Source: Paraburkholderia fynbosensis
GTDB lineage: Bacteria > Pseudomonadota > Gammaproteobacteria > Burkholderiales > Burkholderiaceae
Assembly: GCF_902859935.1 (NCBI RefSeq)
Contig: NZ_CADIKI010000010.1
Location: 1-64,000, forward strand
Direction of reading: 5' to 3'
Length of the DNA stretch: 64,000 bases
Both the position numbers and the translations under genes were made by a program. The notes beneath the pieces were generated by a model. The model searched no databases, was not told the origin of the DNA, and saw nothing but the letters and a program-made list of their open reading frames with translations. Every line of letters starts with the position of its first letter. Positions within the stretch are counted from its first letter, which is position 1. Below are positions 62,710-64,000 of the stretch, one piece after another.

Positions 62710-63294
62710 ATGAAGTCGGTGTGTGTGTATTGCGGCTCCTCCAACGGAGCCAAGCCGTTGTATGCGGAGGCGGCGCGCGCGTTCGGCCGCGCGCTGGTGC
62801 AGGCCGATCTCGCGCTGGTCTACGGCGGCGGCAAGGTCGGGCTGATGGGTGTGATCGCCGATACGGTGATGGCCGAAGGTGGCCGCGCGATCGGCGTGAT
62901 TCCCGAGCTGCTGGTCAACAAGGAAGTCGGCCATAACGGGCTGACCGAACTGCACGTGGTGCCCGACATGCACCATCGCAAGAAGATGATGGCCGACCTG
63001 TCGGACGCGTTCGTCGCGATGCCGGGTGGCGCGGGCACGCTCGAAGAGCTGTTCGAGGTCTTCACGTGGGCGCAGCTCGGCTATCACCAGAAAGCGGTGG
63101 CAGTGCTGAATATCGATGGCTTCTACGATCCGTTGATCAAGCTGCTGCAGCACACGGTCGACGAAGGCTTCATGCGCCAGACCTATTTCGACATCCTGCA
63201 GATCGATGCCGAGCCGGCCGCGCTGATCGGCAAGCTGCAGCGCTATCAGCCGCCCGCAAGCGACAAGTGGGCGATCAAGCGCGACGGGGTCTGA
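62710..63294 (+). CDS. LOG-family cytokinin riboside 5'-monophosphate phosphoribohydrolase (TIGR00730-type)
   Basis: This 194-residue Rossmann-like protein has the diagnostic PGGAGTLEELFEVFTW motif and R-rich HHRKKMMADLSDAF. VCVYCGSSNGAKPLYAEAA and YGGGKVGLMGVIADTVM complete the family pattern. LOG enzymes release cytokinin bases or remove AMP ribosyl groups; in bacteria they may act on other nucleotide monophosphates. ATG 62710 is used; a TTG at 62704 would overlap the TetR stop codon. Its location next to TetR suggests coupling. Confidence 0.85.
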   Translation: MKSVCVYCGSSNGAKPLYAEAARAFGRALVQADLALVYGGGKVGLMGVIADTVMAEGGRAIGVIPELLVNKEVGHNGLTELHVVPDMHHRKKMMADLSDAFVAMPGGAGTLEELFEVFTWAQLGYHQKAVAVLNIDGFYDPLIKLLQHTVDEGFMRQTYFDILQIDAEPAALIGKLQRYQPPASDKWAIKRDGV

Positions 63295-63332
63295 CGCGAC
63301 CCGGTCTGACGCGACCCGGTCTAACGCGACGC
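63288..63332. repeat. Three tandem 15-bp units across the LOG stop codon
   Basis: GGTCTGACGCGACCC is repeated exactly twice and a third time with three changes, from inside the last codons of the LOG gene. Because 15 is a multiple of three, each unit carries an in-frame stop. The rest of the spacer to 63436 is unremarkable. Confidence 0.85.
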
Positions 63333-63436
63333 GTTTGATGGCAGGGGCGCACCGATTGATTCCCGCGCGTCCATCCGGGCGCTCGTCCCACCGGCTGCGC
63401 CGTTCGCGCGGCCCTCACCCGAACGATGAGGTTGCG

Positions 63437-64000
63437 ATGACGAAAGCCGTTCTGATCACCGGTGGCAGCCGCGGCATTGGCCGCGCGAGCGCGCGTCTGC
63501 TTGGCGCGCGCGGCTGGCGCGTCGGCGTGAATTACGCGCGGAATGTGGCCGCCGCGCAAGCCACCGTCGCCGAAGTCGAGCACGCCGGCGGCCGCGCCGT
63601 GGCGATCGAAGGCGACGTCGCGAACGAAGCCGACGTGATCGCGATGTTCGACACGCTCCAGCAGAAATTCGGCCGGATCGATGCGCTCGTCAACAACGCG
63701 GGCATCGTCGCGCCGTCGAGCGCGCTCGCCGACATGGACCTCGCGCGCCTGAAGCGCGTGTTCGATGTCAACGTGCTCGGCGCATACCTGTGCGCGCGCG
63801 AAGCCGCGCGGCGCATGTCGACCGATCGCGGCGGCGCGGGCGGCGTGATCGTCAATATCTCGTCGGCGGCGGCGCGCCTCGGCTCGCCGAACGAATACGT
63901 CGATTACGCCGGCTCGAAAGGCGCGGTCGACACGATGACGCTCGGCCTCGCCAAGGAACTCGGCCCGCGAGGCGTGCGCGTGAACGCGGTGCGTCCCGGC
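63437..64000 (+). CDS. Short-chain dehydrogenase/reductase (SDR), truncated by the window end
   Basis: The first 188 codons are open to the edge. TGGSRGIGRASARLLGARG (NAD(P) motif), LVNNAGIVAPSSAL, and the active site NISSAAARLG with YAGSK (Ser, Tyr and Lys) identify a classical SDR. The set resembles 3-oxoacyl-ACP reductase or glucose dehydrogenase-like enzymes; the substrate is unknown. GATGAGG precedes ATG 63437 by about four bases. The C-terminus lies outside the window. Confidence 0.82.
   Translation, partial: MTKAVLITGGSRGIGRASARLLGARGWRVGVNYARNVAAAQATVAEVEHAGGRAVAIEGDVANEADVIAMFDTLQQKFGRIDALVNNAGIVAPSSALADMDLARLKRVFDVNVLGAYLCAREAARRMSTDRGGAGGVIVNISSAAARLGSPNEYVDYAGSKGAVDTMTLGLAKELGPRGVRVNAVRPG

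Overview
The window is GC-rich, densely coding beta-proteobacterial chromosome. Gene content and order (a 14-gene nuo operon followed by a DUF2818 gene, an ilvB-ilvH-ilvC-psd-pssA-leuA block, a sigma factor-DUF3619-DUF3106-RDD operon, and DUF2863 and DUF1178 genes) point to Burkholderiaceae, most likely Paraburkholderia or Burkholderia. No rRNA, CRISPR array, prophage or insertion sequence was seen. Functions are read from protein motifs by eye; no database search was run.

Layout. 0.25-9.5 kb: mixed housekeeping genes (AI-2E-type transporter, DUF2863, an atypical LuxR-type regulator, two envelope proteins, a cytosolic-type M14 carboxypeptidase, yaaA, a PIN-domain protein, an aminotransferase). 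9.6-20.8 kb: two acyl-CoA catabolic operons. The plus-strand one encodes a 3-hydroxyacyl-CoA dehydrogenase, an enoyl-CoA hydratase, a histidine phosphatase, an APH-fold kinase, an ACAD10/11-like dehydrogenase and a GST. The minus-strand one encodes two dissimilar acyl-CoA dehydrogenases and two MaoC hydratases. Each operon has a 12-bp palindrome with the core ACGATCGT just upstream. 20.9-22.1 kb: a small accessory islet with a HicA-like small protein and a HTH partner, preceded by a 40-bp near-perfect inverted repeat. 22.2-38.2 kb: NUDIX, DUF2818 and nuoN to nuoA (complex I), all on the minus strand. 38.3-44 kb: tRNA-Leu(GAG), secG, tpiA, a quinone oxidoreductase, pnp with a large leader hairpin, and rpsO. 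44.2-48.8 kb: an orphan periplasmic binding protein, a lipoprotein, and a beta-carbonic anhydrase next to a SulP transporter. 48.9-56.1 kb: branched-chain amino acid and phosphatidylethanolamine synthesis. 56.4-64 kb: a sigma factor operon, an envelope-lipid cluster (LpxH-like phosphatase, GT4 glycosyltransferase, DgkA), a TetR regulator with a palindrome-rich leader, a LOG-type phosphoribohydrolase, and a truncated SDR gene at the edge.

How the genes fit together. The acyl-CoA operons feed reducing power to the complex I encoded downstream. ilvBHC and leuA form one biosynthetic route, with psd and pssA making PE embedded in it. The less ordinary parts are the HicA-like/HTH islet with its inverted repeat, the paired dehydrogenase/paired hydratase operon, a possible ribosome-site-sequestering leader before the carbonic anhydrase, the pnp leader stem-loop, and a GCAGTA repeat shared by the nuoI-nuoJ gap and the pnp leader.
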